A DNA stretch of 64,000 nucleotides from Acidobacteriaceae bacterium (GTDB lineage Bacteria > Acidobacteriota > Terriglobia > Terriglobales > Acidobacteriaceae). The stretch is from NCBI GenBank assembly GCA_035944135.1, contig DASZBM010000007.1, positions 124,001 to 188,000 on the forward strand, in the 5' to 3' direction. A program made the position numbers and the translations under genes. The notes under the pieces were generated by a model. That model was not told where the DNA came from. It was given only the letters and a program-made list of their open reading frames with translations, and ran no database searches. Positions 1 through 10,117 of the stretch are shown in pieces; position 1 is the first letter of the stretch; each line of letters begins with the position of its first letter.

Positions 1-3000
1 GCGTGATCTCGAAGATGTCGGAGGCCGCCGCGAGGCCGGAGATGTCGTACTCGTAGTTACCGTTCGCCAGCTGCTCTGCGTTGCCACCCCAGAAGTTATA
101 GAGGCTGGTTGGCAGAATCTGGTGGAAGGTGAGTGTGGCCGTCATAGCGGTCTCGTTGATCTGGAAGACCGGAATGGTGGAGTAGCAGGCGGGTTCGGAG
201 CCGGTGCCACACTGGCCGCCATCCGGGAAGATGCGATCGTCTCCGTTGTCCATGAGGATCAGCGAGAAGATGCCGGCACTGGTGGGCCCGACGATGTGGG
301 GCATGTGCTGCGCGTACTGCCAGTCGGTCGGATCCGTGCCGCCCTGGAGGGTGAAGTCGCCGCCCTCACCGAGGCGCCAGAGAACTTTGCCGGAGCCGGC
401 GCCGTCCTCGTAGTCGACCTTGACGACCCAGTTCTGATGCCGGATGGACACGAGGATGTTGTGGTCGTCCGGGGAGTAGACGATGGCGTTGGTGTGCGTC
501 CAGTCCGGGAATTGCATCGGATGACGGTTCACATCGAAGTGATCAAACTCGTTCCAGACCCAGGCGGGCTGAAGATTCTGATCGAGATCGATGATGACAT
601 CACCGAGCACGTTGGTATTTCCGGGATAGCCGGGGAGATTCGTGAACGTTTGTGTTGTGTTGGCGAGGACCAGGATGTGCCCGTTGGGCAGCGGCGTTAC
701 CTCGTGGTGGAACTGCTGCAGGATGATGTTGTAGCCGGCGGCTTTGAGTTCATCGGTGAGATCCGCGGCCGAGATTTCGCGAACGATGTTGCCTGCGAGA
801 TCGATCTCGCGGATGGCGACAACGGTGCCCGGACCAGGAGCGCTGCCGCTGATGATCGGGTACGACGAGCCTTGGCCGATGCCGATCACGAAATTGCCGT
901 TAGGCAGTTGCTTGACGCCCTCGATGTCATCGGTGGATGGCGAGTTTGGCAGGGTATAGGACCAGACAACGTTGCCCTGCAGATCGGTGGTTGCAATCCC
1001 GACCATGGAGCCGGCCAGAAGCGTGAGCTCCTCAAGCCCCGACTGTGGGGTAAGGCCGGCAGTGGTGGTGACGGTGAGGTTCGGCGACAGCAGCGGCTTC
1101 CCGGTGGTGAAGGTGTGATCGATGTCGGTGGCCGAGATGCCGTTCTGAAGCTGGACTGAGGCCTGCATGTGGTAGGCGGTATTGCCCTGCATGCCGGCAA
1201 CATAGATGCTGACGGAGCCGCCAGCCTGCGTGGTGGATTGCGTCCAGGTCTGCAGGCCGTAGTTGGTGTCCTTGCCGAAGTTGACGGTAACAGAGCCGGG
1301 AAACGGCAGAGTCATCGTGTAGAGAGCCACCTGCGGGTTGTTGCTGCTGGTGACTGTTCCCTGCGCGAGCACCGCGGAGATGCCGGTGAGTGAGACGGTC
1401 TGTGCGGTGCCTGCCGGGACGTTGCCAAGGCCAAGATTCAGCGTGGCTGTCTGCGGTGTGCTACCGGAGGCTGTGGTGGGCGCATAGCTCACCGACTCCG
1501 AGCAACTGGCGCCCGCAGCAAGGCTTGTGCCGCATGAGCCGGCGGCGATGGAGTAGCTGGGATCGCCCGATACCGAGGGATTGAGCGTGACGGCCGCTGT
1601 TCCTGTATTGGTGACCGTCACGACCGTTTTGGTCAGCGTGGAGCCGACAAGGTTGCCGCCAAAGTCATAACTGGTGGCGCTGAGCGAGGCATTGGAGACG
1701 ACGTTCGCCGCTGCGGTGATGGCCAGAGGAGTCGCGCCGGTGTGGGTCAGCGAGCCGTCCGCGCCCGTGACGGTGATGGAGGCCGAGGAGGTTGTTGCTG
1801 TCGAGCTGGCTGCGCTCAACTGGAACTGCGCGAGCTGACCCGGAGCAACCGAGAGTGAGGCAGGCGTGGCAGTGACGCCCGCCGGAAGTCCGGTGAGCGA
1901 AACACTGACGGGATCGGTGAAGCCGTTTACCGGGTTGACCGTGACCGTGAACGAGCGAGGCGTGCCGCCGGCCTGTAGCGAGAGAGCGGCGGGCGCACTG
2001 GTGAGCGAGAAGTCCGGAACCGATGCGGACGTAATGGCCAGCGCTGTCGCGGCCGTGTGGGTCAGCGAGCCGTCGGCACCCGTAACGGTGATGGAGGCCG
2101 AAGAGGTTGTGGCGGCGGACTTGGACGCGCTCACCTGGAATTGCGCGAGCTGGCCCGGGGTGACAGAGACTGTTGCGGGGGTGGCAGTGACGCCCGCCGG
2201 AAGTCCGGTGAGCGAGACGCTGACGGGATCAGTAAAGCCGTTCACCGGGTCAACGGTGACCGTCACGGAGCGGGCCGAACCACCGGCCTGCAGCGAGATA
2301 GCGGTGGGCGCACTGGTGAGCGAGAAGTCCGGAACCGACGCGGACGTGATGGCCAGCGCCGTCGCGGCCGTATGGCTCAGTGAGCCGTCGGCGCCCGTGA
2401 CGGTGATGGAGGCCGAGGAGGTTGTGGCGGCCGACTTGGAAGCGCTCACCTGGAACTGCGCGAGCTGGCCCGGGGTGACAGAGACTGTTGCGGGCGTGGC
2501 AGTCACGCCGGCGGGAAGTCCCGTGAGCGAAACGCTGACGGGATCGGTGAAGCCGTTCACCGGGTCGACGGTGACCGTGACGGAGCGAGCCGAGCCTCCG
2601 GCCTGAAGCGAGAGAGATGTGGGCGAGGCGGCAAGGGAGAAGTCCGGAGTGGGCGCGCTGGTGATGGCAAGCGTTGCCACCGCGCTGCTGCTCATTGTGC
2701 CGCTGGTAGCCATAACGGTGACGGGAGCCGAGGAGACGGTGGGTGTCGACTTGGCTGCGCTCAACTGGAATTGCGCAAGCTGCCCAGGGGCCACAGAGAG
2801 GGTCGCGGGGGAGGCGGTGATACCGGTGGGTAGCCCCGAAAGCGCAACTGTAACCGGCGAGGCAAAGCCATCGACGGGGTTAACCGTGACGGTGAGCGCA
2901 CGCGGCGCGCCGCCACTCTGCAACGCGAGAGTTGTTGGTGCTGCGGCCACAGTGAAGTTCGGGGACGCGGTCGGACTGGAGATGCTGCTACATCCGCAGG

Positions 3001-3040
3001 CAACCAGGGGCAGGAACAGGGCGAGTCGAGCGGGCCTCAT
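1..3040 (-). CDS. Lipoprotein with tandem Ig-like repeats and an aryl-sulfate sulfotransferase domain (C-terminus beyond window)
   Basis: The frame is open from an ATG at 3040 to the window edge (over 1010 codons). The N-terminus is a lipoprotein signal, MRPARLALFLPLVACGC, with a lipobox at Cys15, so the protein is probably anchored in the outer membrane. Four repeats of about 105 residues (315-bp period, about 1745-2990) follow, each beginning like PDFSL and containing VTVTV and GLPAGVTATP; they look like Ig-like stalk domains. The rest resembles arylsulfotransferase (ASST, PF05935): FHHEVTPLPNGHIL near residue 773, DWTHTNAIVYSPD near 845 and SIRHQNWVVKVDY soon after. In that family a histidine carries the sulfate taken from a phenolic sulfate ester, and the conserved His and Arg positions appear present. 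Substrates cannot be inferred. Family assignment is confident; the true C-terminus is not visible. Confidence 0.82.
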   Translation of the reverse strand, partial: MRPARLALFLPLVACGCSSISSPTASPNFTVAAAPTTLALQSGGAPRALTVTVNPVDGFASPVTVALSGLPTGITASPATLSVAPGQLAQFQLSAAKSTPTVSSAPVTVMATSGTMSSSAVATLAITSAPTPDFSLAASPTSLSLQAGGSARSVTVTVDPVNGFTDPVSVSLTGLPAGVTATPATVSVTPGQLAQFQVSASKSAATTSSASITVTGADGSLSHTAATALAITSASVPDFSLTSAPTAISLQAGGSARSVTVTVDPVNGFTDPVSVSLTGLPAGVTATPATVSVTPGQLAQFQVSASKSAATTSSASITVTGADGSLTHTAATALAITSASVPDFSLTSAPAALSLQAGGTPRSFTVTVNPVNGFTDPVSVSLTGLPAGVTATPASLSVAPGQLAQFQLSAASSTATTSSASITVTGADGSLTHTGATPLAITAAANVVSNASLSATSYDFGGNLVGSTLTKTVVTVTNTGTAAVTLNPSVSGDPSYSIAAGSCGTSLAAGASCSESVSYAPTTASGSTPQTATLNLGLGNVPAGTAQTVSLTGISAVLAQGTVTSSNNPQVALYTMTLPFPGSVTVNFGKDTNYGLQTWTQSTTQAGGSVSIYVAGMQGNTAYHMQASVQLQNGISATDIDHTFTTGKPLLSPNLTVTTTAGLTPQSGLEELTLLAGSMVGIATTDLQGNVVWSYTLPNSPSTDDIEGVKQLPNGNFVIGIGQGSSYPIISGSAPGPGTVVAIREIDLAGNIVREISAADLTDELKAAGYNIILQQFHHEVTPLPNGHILVLANTTQTFTNLPGYPGNTNVLGDVIIDLDQNLQPAWVWNEFDHFDVNRHPMQFPDWTHTNAIVYSPDDHNILVSIRHQNWVVKVDYEDGAGSGKVLWRLGEGGDFTLQGGTDPTDWQYAQHMPHIVGPTSAGIFSLILMDNGDDRIFPDGGQCGTGSEPACYSTIPVFQINETAMTATLTFHQILPTSLYNFWGGNAEQLANGNYEYDISGLAAASDIFEIT
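1745..2990 (-). repeat. Four 315-bp tandem coding repeats
   Basis: Equivalent motifs recur at about 1871, 2186, 2501 and 2816, an exact 315-bp spacing (105 codons). The middle copies look nearly identical at DNA level and the outermost copy (2690-2985) has drifted most. The pattern suggests recent unequal crossover or gene conversion inside the stalk of the sulfotransferase lipoprotein. Confidence 0.85.
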
Positions 3041-3313
3041 TTGACGGAGAAACTCCTATGTGGGGAAGTGGATTCCCGAAATGGCACTCACACAGTCTGG
3101 TGCAAACCTCGCCCCGCGACTATTGCCACTTTGGGTTCGGGAGCATAACGTTCGTTGGACCGGGGCAACCAGATGGGTAACGTTACCTGCACAGGGGGGT
3201 GATTCCCGTTTTGGGACGCAAGGGCGGTCCGGGAGAGAATCTCGAGAGAAGAGGGGCAGCGAGACCGGGTAGAAAGAGAAAAGGCCCGCTGAAAAGCGCG
3301 CCTTTCGAAGGTT
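3041..3313. other. Intergenic region with a palindrome and a terminator
   Basis: No convincing gene is seen. GGTAACGTTACC, a perfect 12-bp palindrome, lies at 3176-3187, about 136 bp upstream of the sulfotransferase lipoprotein start, and could be an operator. The histidine kinase terminator lies at 3280-3305. Confidence 0.5.
3280..3305 (-). terminator. Terminator-like hairpin after the histidine kinase gene
   Basis: AAAGGC and GCCTTT arms with a GCG/CGC inner stem form an imperfect hairpin just past the histidine kinase stop. Read on the minus strand it ends in a short T run (CCTTTTCTCTTT). Confidence 0.6.
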
Positions 3314-5014
3314 TTAGATGTCCTTGATGTCGTCGCAGCGGAAAGGCAGGAAAAGCGTGAAGGTTGTACCCGACCGGCCGCGCTTTGTGGTCGATCTCAC
3401 CTTGAGCCTGCCCCGATGCCGCTGGATAATGTCATGGCTTATCCATAATCCCAGCCCAGTTCCACTCAGTCCCTTGGTGGTGAAGAAGGGCTCAAATATC
3501 CGGGATGCCGTTTCGGGGCTCATTCCCACCCCTGTGTCTGCAACCGTAAAGACGATGCCGCTGGCTCCGGAAGCCCAGTCCGTTCCTTCCCGGCTTCGCA
3601 GCGAAAGCCTTCCGCCGGAACCGGCCATCGCGTCAATCGCATTGCCGACAAGATTGTTGAGCACCTGCCGAATCTCACCATCGAAGCAGACCAGCGGGCG
3701 GCTTGCACGTATACGGGTAGAGGTCTCGATGCTGGAGTTAATCAAACGCCCCTGATAGATCGAGAGCGCATTCTCGAGAAGGACTCCCGGCTGTATAGGC
3801 GCAGGGCTGGTTCTTTGCCGGTGAAACCGCAAGGTCTGGTTGGTGATGGAAGACATTCTCCGCAGCTCCACATCGGCCATTGCGAGGTATCCGCGAGTTT
3901 CGGGATCATCGGCGGTCTGGTGCGCCAGGTAGAGGAGATTTGTCACCGATTCAAGCGGATTATTGATCTCGTGCGCGATAGAGCTCGCAAGCCGCCCGAC
4001 CGCAGCCAGCTTCTCGGTTTGCAGCAGCACATCCTGTGCCCGTTTCCGATCGGTGACGTCGACGCCCAGAACGATGATGCCGGAGATAGTGTCGTCGCCC
4101 TCACGCAAAGGCTGGTAGATGAAATCAAGGTAACGCTCGTCTGGCGGAACACCCTCTCCGGCGTACACGTCCAATCGAGCGCCCTGCCCTACATACGGTT
4201 CGCCTTGATAAACGCGATCCAGAATTTCGAGGTACCCCTGCTCAGCCGCCTCGGGGAGTGCCGCACGAACAGGCTTCCCAACGACGTCGCGGTGATTCAC
4301 CAAACGCAGATACAGCGAATTGACGATGGTGATTACATGATCCGGACCCTGCAACAAGGCAAAGAAGGCCGGGGCCTGCCGCAGCACCTCGAGGAGCCGG
4401 GATCGTTCGGTGAGGATGGCTTTCTCAGCTTGAATCCTCCCAGTCGTATCGGAACAGACGACCAGGGTGCCGCAGACGTTTCCCGCTGCGTCCCACACGG
4501 GGCTGTAACTGAAGGTCCAGTAGACATCGACCAGTTTGCCGTCGCGATAGATCGGGATCAGCTGGTCCTCACTCCAGCAGGCCTCGCCCTTGGTCATCAC
4601 GTTTTCAATCAGCGGGCCGATGACGTCCCAAATCTCTGACCAGCACTCGGAGCCACGCTGCCCCAGCGCGGAAGGATGCTTGTCCGCACCTATACACGGC
4701 CGGTAGGCGTCGTTATAGAACTGAATGAGGTCCTCACCCCACCACAGGAACATCGGCTGCCTTGAGCTCAGCAGCGTGTTTACCGTGTTCAGCAGAAGTT
4801 CCGGCCAGTCTTCGATGGCACCCACCGGAGTCTGCGCCCAGTCGAAGTTTCGCACCAGCTCCGCCATCTCTCCCGAGCTGTGAATGCGACTCTTAGGATG
4901 TGTGGAATGGTTCGGCTTCTCAGATGACTGCAGCATCTTCCGGGGTTCCAGGGGCGGACTCTCTGCGATTGATTGCGTTGAATCCATCATATAGGCCAGC
5001 GGTCGATAACCCAT
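3314..5014 (-). CDS. PAS-domain sensor histidine kinase
   Basis: This 566-residue protein has no predicted membrane segment, so it is probably a cytoplasmic sensor kinase. The N-terminal half holds two PAS-like domains (about residues 50-200 and 205-325); the first has the FLWWGEDLIQFYNDAY signature common in PAS_3/PAS_4 kinases. The kinase core follows: H-box SSIAHEINNPLE with the phospho-accepting His near 348, N-box NNLVGNAIDAM near 454, G1 box DTGVGM near 493 and G2 box GTGLGLWIS near 518. No response regulator is adjacent, so the partner must be elsewhere. The start is uncertain: the ATG at 5014 has no clear Shine-Dalgarno and the double ATG at 4990/4987 is possible. The signal sensed is unknown. 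Confidence 0.88.
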   Translation of the reverse strand: MGYRPLAYMMDSTQSIAESPPLEPRKMLQSSEKPNHSTHPKSRIHSSGEMAELVRNFDWAQTPVGAIEDWPELLLNTVNTLLSSRQPMFLWWGEDLIQFYNDAYRPCIGADKHPSALGQRGSECWSEIWDVIGPLIENVMTKGEACWSEDQLIPIYRDGKLVDVYWTFSYSPVWDAAGNVCGTLVVCSDTTGRIQAEKAILTERSRLLEVLRQAPAFFALLQGPDHVITIVNSLYLRLVNHRDVVGKPVRAALPEAAEQGYLEILDRVYQGEPYVGQGARLDVYAGEGVPPDERYLDFIYQPLREGDDTISGIIVLGVDVTDRKRAQDVLLQTEKLAAVGRLASSIAHEINNPLESVTNLLYLAHQTADDPETRGYLAMADVELRRMSSITNQTLRFHRQRTSPAPIQPGVLLENALSIYQGRLINSSIETSTRIRASRPLVCFDGEIRQVLNNLVGNAIDAMAGSGGRLSLRSREGTDWASGASGIVFTVADTGVGMSPETASRIFEPFFTTKGLSGTGLGLWISHDIIQRHRGRLKVRSTTKRGRSGTTFTLFLPFRCDDIKDI

Positions 5015-5043
5015 TCGTGGTAAAGGTGCGCGGGCGAGTAAGA

Positions 5044-5069
5044 AGAGGCCGCGATTGCTCGCGGCCTCT
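5044..5069 (-). terminator. Copy A of the rpoD-type hairpin
   Basis: An 11-bp perfect stem (AGAGGCCGCGA with TCGCGGCCTCT, loop TTGC), identical to the hairpins at 6219-6244 and 7905-7930. It lies upstream of the histidine kinase, with no minus-strand gene ending at it now. It may mark the original downstream edge of the rpoD locus. Confidence 0.7.
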
Positions 5070-5182
5070 GAGCTGTTGCTGGGCGCGCGAACCAGTCTGT
5101 CATCGTGCGCATCCTTGACTATTTAGTTGCGAGCAATGAAGATAAGCCGATTTGTGAGTAGTGTCGACTGGGGTTGTAAAAA

Positions 5183-6163
5183 ATGGTGCAAGGTCGCAAC
5201 GGCGCTCTCCGCGCTCTTCTCACCGGACTGTTGGTTCTGATCGTTCTTATAGCGTTGATCCGAGTTTTGACGACGTTTCATCTTCGGAACATCTTCGGCA
5301 CACCGCTGCTCGGCGACCTTCTATGCCTCTCAGTGATTCTTCTTGCGATTGTGGCGGGGAGATCTGCACGGAGCCACGCATGCTGGCATGGCCTGCTGGC
5401 GGGGGTCGGTATGGGTGTTCCCGGCTTCGTTATCGCCCTGTATACCCTGTCTCCCGATCTCAGAGGATGGAGATATATGTTAGGCCGTCCTTCGGGCGCG
5501 CTATGGATTGGATTTGCGTCTATTCTTGTCATCACATCCTTGGGCGCCCAAAGCACGGCTCTATGGCGTGAACGGCGTCGGCTCTTTTCCTTCGCTACTG
5601 TTGTGGTTTCCGTGGGGTGCGTCGTAGCGACCTGGGTGTGTGGCTTCCGAATCTTGCGGTCTATCGATAGAAAAGCCCGGTTTCTGCAGGCTTCAAATGC
5701 ACAATCCGGCTTTGACATGCCCTTACCCGACCTGAAGCTAACCGCGTTGGACGGGACGCCGATCGGTCCATCCGAACTTCAGGGACATGTCACTGTCTTA
5801 GATTTTTGGGGAACGTGGTGCGGTGCTTGTATTGCTGAGCTTCCCTCATTGGAGAGGACCTATAAAGAGTATTCAGGGAATGCCAAGGTCCGCTTTTTGC
5901 TGGTCAACCCCGAGATCGAAGGGGACACGCAGGAAAAGATCACGCATTTCCTGAAGCGCAAACAGATTACGATGCCGATTGCGCTTGATCCGGGTACACC
6001 CTATCTCGAACTGAGCAGCAAGCTACACAATGAGGGACTGCCGCTCCTTCTCGTCGTCGATCAGCGCGGCCACATTCGGCTTTGCCGCTATGGGTTCGAT
6101 ACAGATGAAGCAACTACTCGGTTGTTGCACAGCAACATCGATAGGCTCCTTACGACAATGTGA
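5183..6163 (+). CDS. Membrane-anchored TlpA/thioredoxin-like protein
   Basis: The 326-residue protein begins with about four hydrophobic segments in its first 160 residues (for example near 10-28, 43-60, 70-90 and 130-155). A TlpA/AhpC-TSA-type thioredoxin domain follows from about residue 175. The active site is FWGTWCGACIAELPSL, a CxxC redox pair, and a cis-Pro region is seen at NEGLPLLLVVD. The likely role is thiol-disulfide exchange on the outer face of the membrane, but no partner gene is nearby. The gene lies on the plus strand between hairpin copies A and B, so it may have arrived with the rearrangement at the rpoD terminator. The ATG at 5183 has no strong Shine-Dalgarno. Confidence 0.8.
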   Translation: MVQGRNGALRALLTGLLVLIVLIALIRVLTTFHLRNIFGTPLLGDLLCLSVILLAIVAGRSARSHACWHGLLAGVGMGVPGFVIALYTLSPDLRGWRYMLGRPSGALWIGFASILVITSLGAQSTALWRERRRLFSFATVVVSVGCVVATWVCGFRILRSIDRKARFLQASNAQSGFDMPLPDLKLTALDGTPIGPSELQGHVTVLDFWGTWCGACIAELPSLERTYKEYSGNAKVRFLLVNPEIEGDTQEKITHFLKRKQITMPIALDPGTPYLELSSKLHNEGLPLLLVVDQRGHIRLCRYGFDTDEATTRLLHSNIDRLLTTM

Positions 6164-6218
6164 GCGATGGAGAATCTGAGTCAATCGTCGTGAATTGCGC
6201 TCTATTCACTCGAAATAA

Positions 6219-6244
6219 AGAGGCCGCGATTGCTCGCGGCCTCT
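6219..6244 (-). terminator. Copy B of the rpoD terminator hairpin
   Basis: The same 11-bp stem as at 7905-7930; on the minus strand it is followed by TTTATTTC. It now lies downstream of the unknown gene at 6433-6936 and probably terminates that transcript. Confidence 0.75.
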
Positions 6245-6268
6245 CGCTGTTGCTGAGTTGATGTTGGG

Positions 6269-6353
6269 TTAGAGCTCTTTGACGCCGTCGACGAAGGCCT
6301 TGAGCTTGCGCGAGCGTGACGGGTGACGCAGCTTGCGGAGGGCTTTGGCTTCG
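6269..6353 (-). pseudogene. Duplicated 3' fragment of rpoD
   Basis: Read on the minus strand, this encodes the last residues of the housekeeping sigma factor ([16 protein letters not shown] then VDGVKEL and a TAA stop) with no start codon or upstream sigma sequence. The nucleotide differences from the intact gene in this part are silent (for example CTC for CGC on the plus strand). It is a remnant left or created by duplication of the rpoD 3' end, not an expressed gene. Confidence 0.85.
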
Positions 6354-6432
6354 CGATCCGGTGACGTGAACGGTTGGTGAAGCCGAGCTGCTTCACAAAA
6401 AACCGGAGCCCGTTACGTGGCAGATCGGTGCC

Positions 6433-6936
6433 TCATCGCGATCGTAGCCAACTAAACGGATTCCACGAGCGGTGCACAGGTGAGACGTCCGGCATGCTGC
6501 TTGTCGCTCTTTCGACATACCACCATCCGTCGAAGTGAGCAGCGTAGCTTTTGCCCCGAATGTCAACTATGGAGACATCGCAGTTGAAAGGACTCTGAGG
6601 TTCATCTGGAATCGGGCCGGGTTTGCTGCGTTGCAGATCATAGACCAAGGTCAGTGTGGCCGATTGAAGTAGCTCCCGGTCCGACCCAGAACTTTGCACT
6701 ATCTTGAGAAACATCTTCGAGTACCACTCGGGCAAGCCAGAGATGGGTTCCCTCAATAGGGACGCTGGAGTTCCGTGGCCCGTCAATAAATCTATGGTCA
6801 GAGCGTTGATCCCGGTTTCCCGTGCGAAGCGCAAGATGTGCCCCATCGAGTAATCGTCAACCGCGTAATCCATCGGGCTGGTAAAGGAATGACCGATGTT
6901 ATGCGCGACACTCTTCAAGACTTTGAACCTTGGCAT
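6433..6936 (-). CDS. Hypothetical protein downstream of the TIGR03435 gene
   Basis: I do not recognise this protein. From the ATG at 6936 it has 167 residues; that start has a GGAG eight bases upstream. A TTG at 6984 would add 16 residues and start beside the stop of the upstream gene (6987-6989), so the two genes are probably co-transcribed. No signal peptide or membrane segment is evident. Visible traits are a motif DDYSMGHILRFARETG, a hydrophobic stretch NALTIDLLTG, and a C-terminal half rich in beta-like segments (CDVSIVDIRGKSYAAHF, DGWWYVERATS). It sits in the cargo segment between hairpin copies B and C, so it probably travelled with the TIGR03435 gene. Function unknown. Confidence 0.65.
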   Translation of the reverse strand: MPRFKVLKSVAHNIGHSFTSPMDYAVDDYSMGHILRFARETGINALTIDLLTGHGTPASLLREPISGLPEWYSKMFLKIVQSSGSDRELLQSATLTLVYDLQRSKPGPIPDEPQSPFNCDVSIVDIRGKSYAAHFDGWWYVERATSSMPDVSPVHRSWNPFSWLRSR

Positions 6937-6986
6937 CAGCCAATCTCCATCGAGCAGATCCGGCGGTATCGTCCCGCTGGTCAAGA

Positions 6987-7835
6987 CTAGTTTGGCGAAG
7001 GCTTCTCAATATGGTCGATGACGATGTGCTCGGTGGGAACCTGGATCTGCTCAACCTTGAGGCCGAGGGCGGCGAAGTTCCAGTGAGAGAGCGGAAACGG
7101 ATCATCGAAAGAGACAGAGCCCTCGCGCTCATTTGGATCCAGGCTCAACCATGTGAGAGTGAAATTGTATTTGCCGGTGAGGCCGGTGCGATCAACAACG
7201 GGGCCACCTGCCATGCCGCGCAGATGTAACGCGAATGCGGGCATGGACATTGCGTAGTAACCAACTACGGCTCGTTGGCCTCGCTGATATGGGACCAGAA
7301 AGCCGCCGCCGGGGGCACGGATGCTTCCCGATGGTTGGGTCTGGTCTGAGGGGGCTTCGGTCAGCTTAGGGCCATCCTTGGCGAGCACGAGAGCGAAGCC
7401 TGGCACTTCAGCCGGTACGCGGTGTACGACGAGTTTGCATCGTTCAGCAAGCATGCTCTGAAGCATCTGCTGAGCGACTGGATTGTCCATCGGGCTCAAC
7501 GCGCCTCCCCGTTGATATTCCGCTAAATCTTCGGGCGCGACCTTGGCCTCGATGTCCCAGGTGTCCTTTCCAGCCCAGTCTGGAGCACGGATGACCGCGT
7601 CTTTGCCTCCCATGTTGAATCCGAAGTAAGCCTGCTGAATTACCATGCCGAGAGTCACTCCGGCGGCGGAATAACCGGTGGAACGGAAGCCGAAGTGCCA
7701 GCTCCCGTCGGGATGCGCCGGTTTGATCGATACGACATCGAATGCATACGTTTTGTGTGAAGACGGAGCGGTTGCGATCTGCGCCACTGCCAGGTTCGTA
7801 GACAAAATTCCAGCCAGGCAAATCCTGCGGATCAT
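6987..7835 (-). CDS. TIGR03435 family secreted protein
   Basis: The start at 7835 is chosen because GAGGG lies eight bases upstream and it gives a good signal peptide (MIRRICLAGILSTNLAVAQ). A longer reading to 7904 would run into the rpoD terminator repeat. The 282-residue product has the acidobacterial TIGR03435 signature: FDVVSIKPAHPDGS near the mature N-terminus, VTLGMVIQQAYFGF, APDWAGKDTWDIEAKV, QQMLQSMLAERCKLVVHR, GGPVVDRTGLTGKYNFTLTW and a closing VEQIQVPTEHIVIDHIEKPS. Members are exported and abundant in Acidobacteriota, often as large paralog sets; their function is unknown. It heads a two-gene unit with the unknown gene at 6433 inside a segment bounded by rpoD-derived repeats. Confidence 0.9.
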   Translation of the reverse strand: MIRRICLAGILSTNLAVAQIATAPSSHKTYAFDVVSIKPAHPDGSWHFGFRSTGYSAAGVTLGMVIQQAYFGFNMGGKDAVIRAPDWAGKDTWDIEAKVAPEDLAEYQRGGALSPMDNPVAQQMLQSMLAERCKLVVHRVPAEVPGFALVLAKDGPKLTEAPSDQTQPSGSIRAPGGGFLVPYQRGQRAVVGYYAMSMPAFALHLRGMAGGPVVDRTGLTGKYNFTLTWLSLDPNEREGSVSFDDPFPLSHWNFAALGLKVEQIQVPTEHIVIDHIEKPSPN

Positions 7836-7904
7836 TGGTTGAGCCCTCGGCCAGAATCCTACACGCGGTCTTATCCGGCGGCTGCTTGTGTCAAGTTCAA
7901 ACAA

Positions 7905-7930
7905 AGAGGCCGCGATTGCTCGCGGCCTCT
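7905..7930 (-). terminator. rpoD terminator (hairpin copy C)
   Basis: An 11-bp perfect GC-rich stem with a four-base loop, 24 bp past the rpoD stop, followed on the minus strand by TTTGTTTG. This is a plausible intrinsic terminator. Confidence 0.85.
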
Positions 7931-7953
7931 GGTGTTGCTGAGTTGATGTTGGG

Positions 7954-9666
<1,713 letters not shown>

Positions 9667-10117
9667 GGTTTGGCGCTCCTCGGAAAAGGCCCACTGGGGT
9701 TAGATGGGCGAAAGTCATGGTGGGGACAGACCTGCGCTAGGTAACGTGCTTCGCGCGAGGAACTCCCTTGATTTATAGGGGTCGCCGGGGGACTCGGGTG
9801 CGGTCAAGGCCGCGGGCGCGGGCGGAAGTGATTGAAATACAACCAATTACTTCGGCAACTCGGAGGCGCAGGTTCTCCAGCAGAGCCAGTTTACACCAAT
9901 TTAGACGCGTTTTGGGGGCTTAAAGATGCAGTTTTGGATGCTTTTCGGAGGGGGAAACGACCGAATTAACGGCAGAAAGGCGGGCACAACTTTAGGGTCA
10001 CGTGACCTACGTAATTCGACACTAGTTGCAGTACTAAAGCCGCACGGGTTAGAGCCTTTGGTACTTAGCTGCGGCATAGTTGTTTCAACACGAAAGTTCA
10101 CAAGGTGAGTACGACTA
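9667..10117. other. Divergent intergenic region between rpoD and lipoprotein paralog 1
   Basis: No gene is supported. The rpoD side holds a TATAAAT-like -10 candidate on the minus strand (around 9773-9780) without a convincing -35. The plus-strand side, 9987-10117, is the conserved leader described separately. Confidence 0.5.
9987..10117 (+). promoter_or_regulatory. Conserved leader of lipoprotein paralog 1
   Basis: The region matches 13943-14063 upstream of paralog 2 (CAACTTTAGGGTCA, GTGACCTACGTAATT, AGTTGCAGTAC and GCATAGTTGT are shared in order). It contains a perfect palindrome, GGTCACGTGACC, at 9996-10007. Downstream, AGTACTAAAG (10030-10039) can pair with CTTTGGTACT (10056-10065, one G-U) and GCCGCA (10039-10044) with TGCGGC (10070-10075). 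These two helices interleave like an H-type pseudoknot. AAGGTGAG eight bases before the start is the ribosome-binding site, and TTCAC before it could pair with GTGAG. Either a protein-binding operator or a structured leader RNA is possible. Confidence 0.5.

Larger units (their letters stand above)
6217..6353 (-). repeat. Direct repeat copy B: rpoD 3' end plus terminator
   Basis: About 137 bp nearly identical to 7903-8038, with a handful of substitutions and one small indel. It covers the rpoD terminator hairpin, the stop codon and the last 26 codons of rpoD. The match stops abruptly after 6353. Confidence 0.88.
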
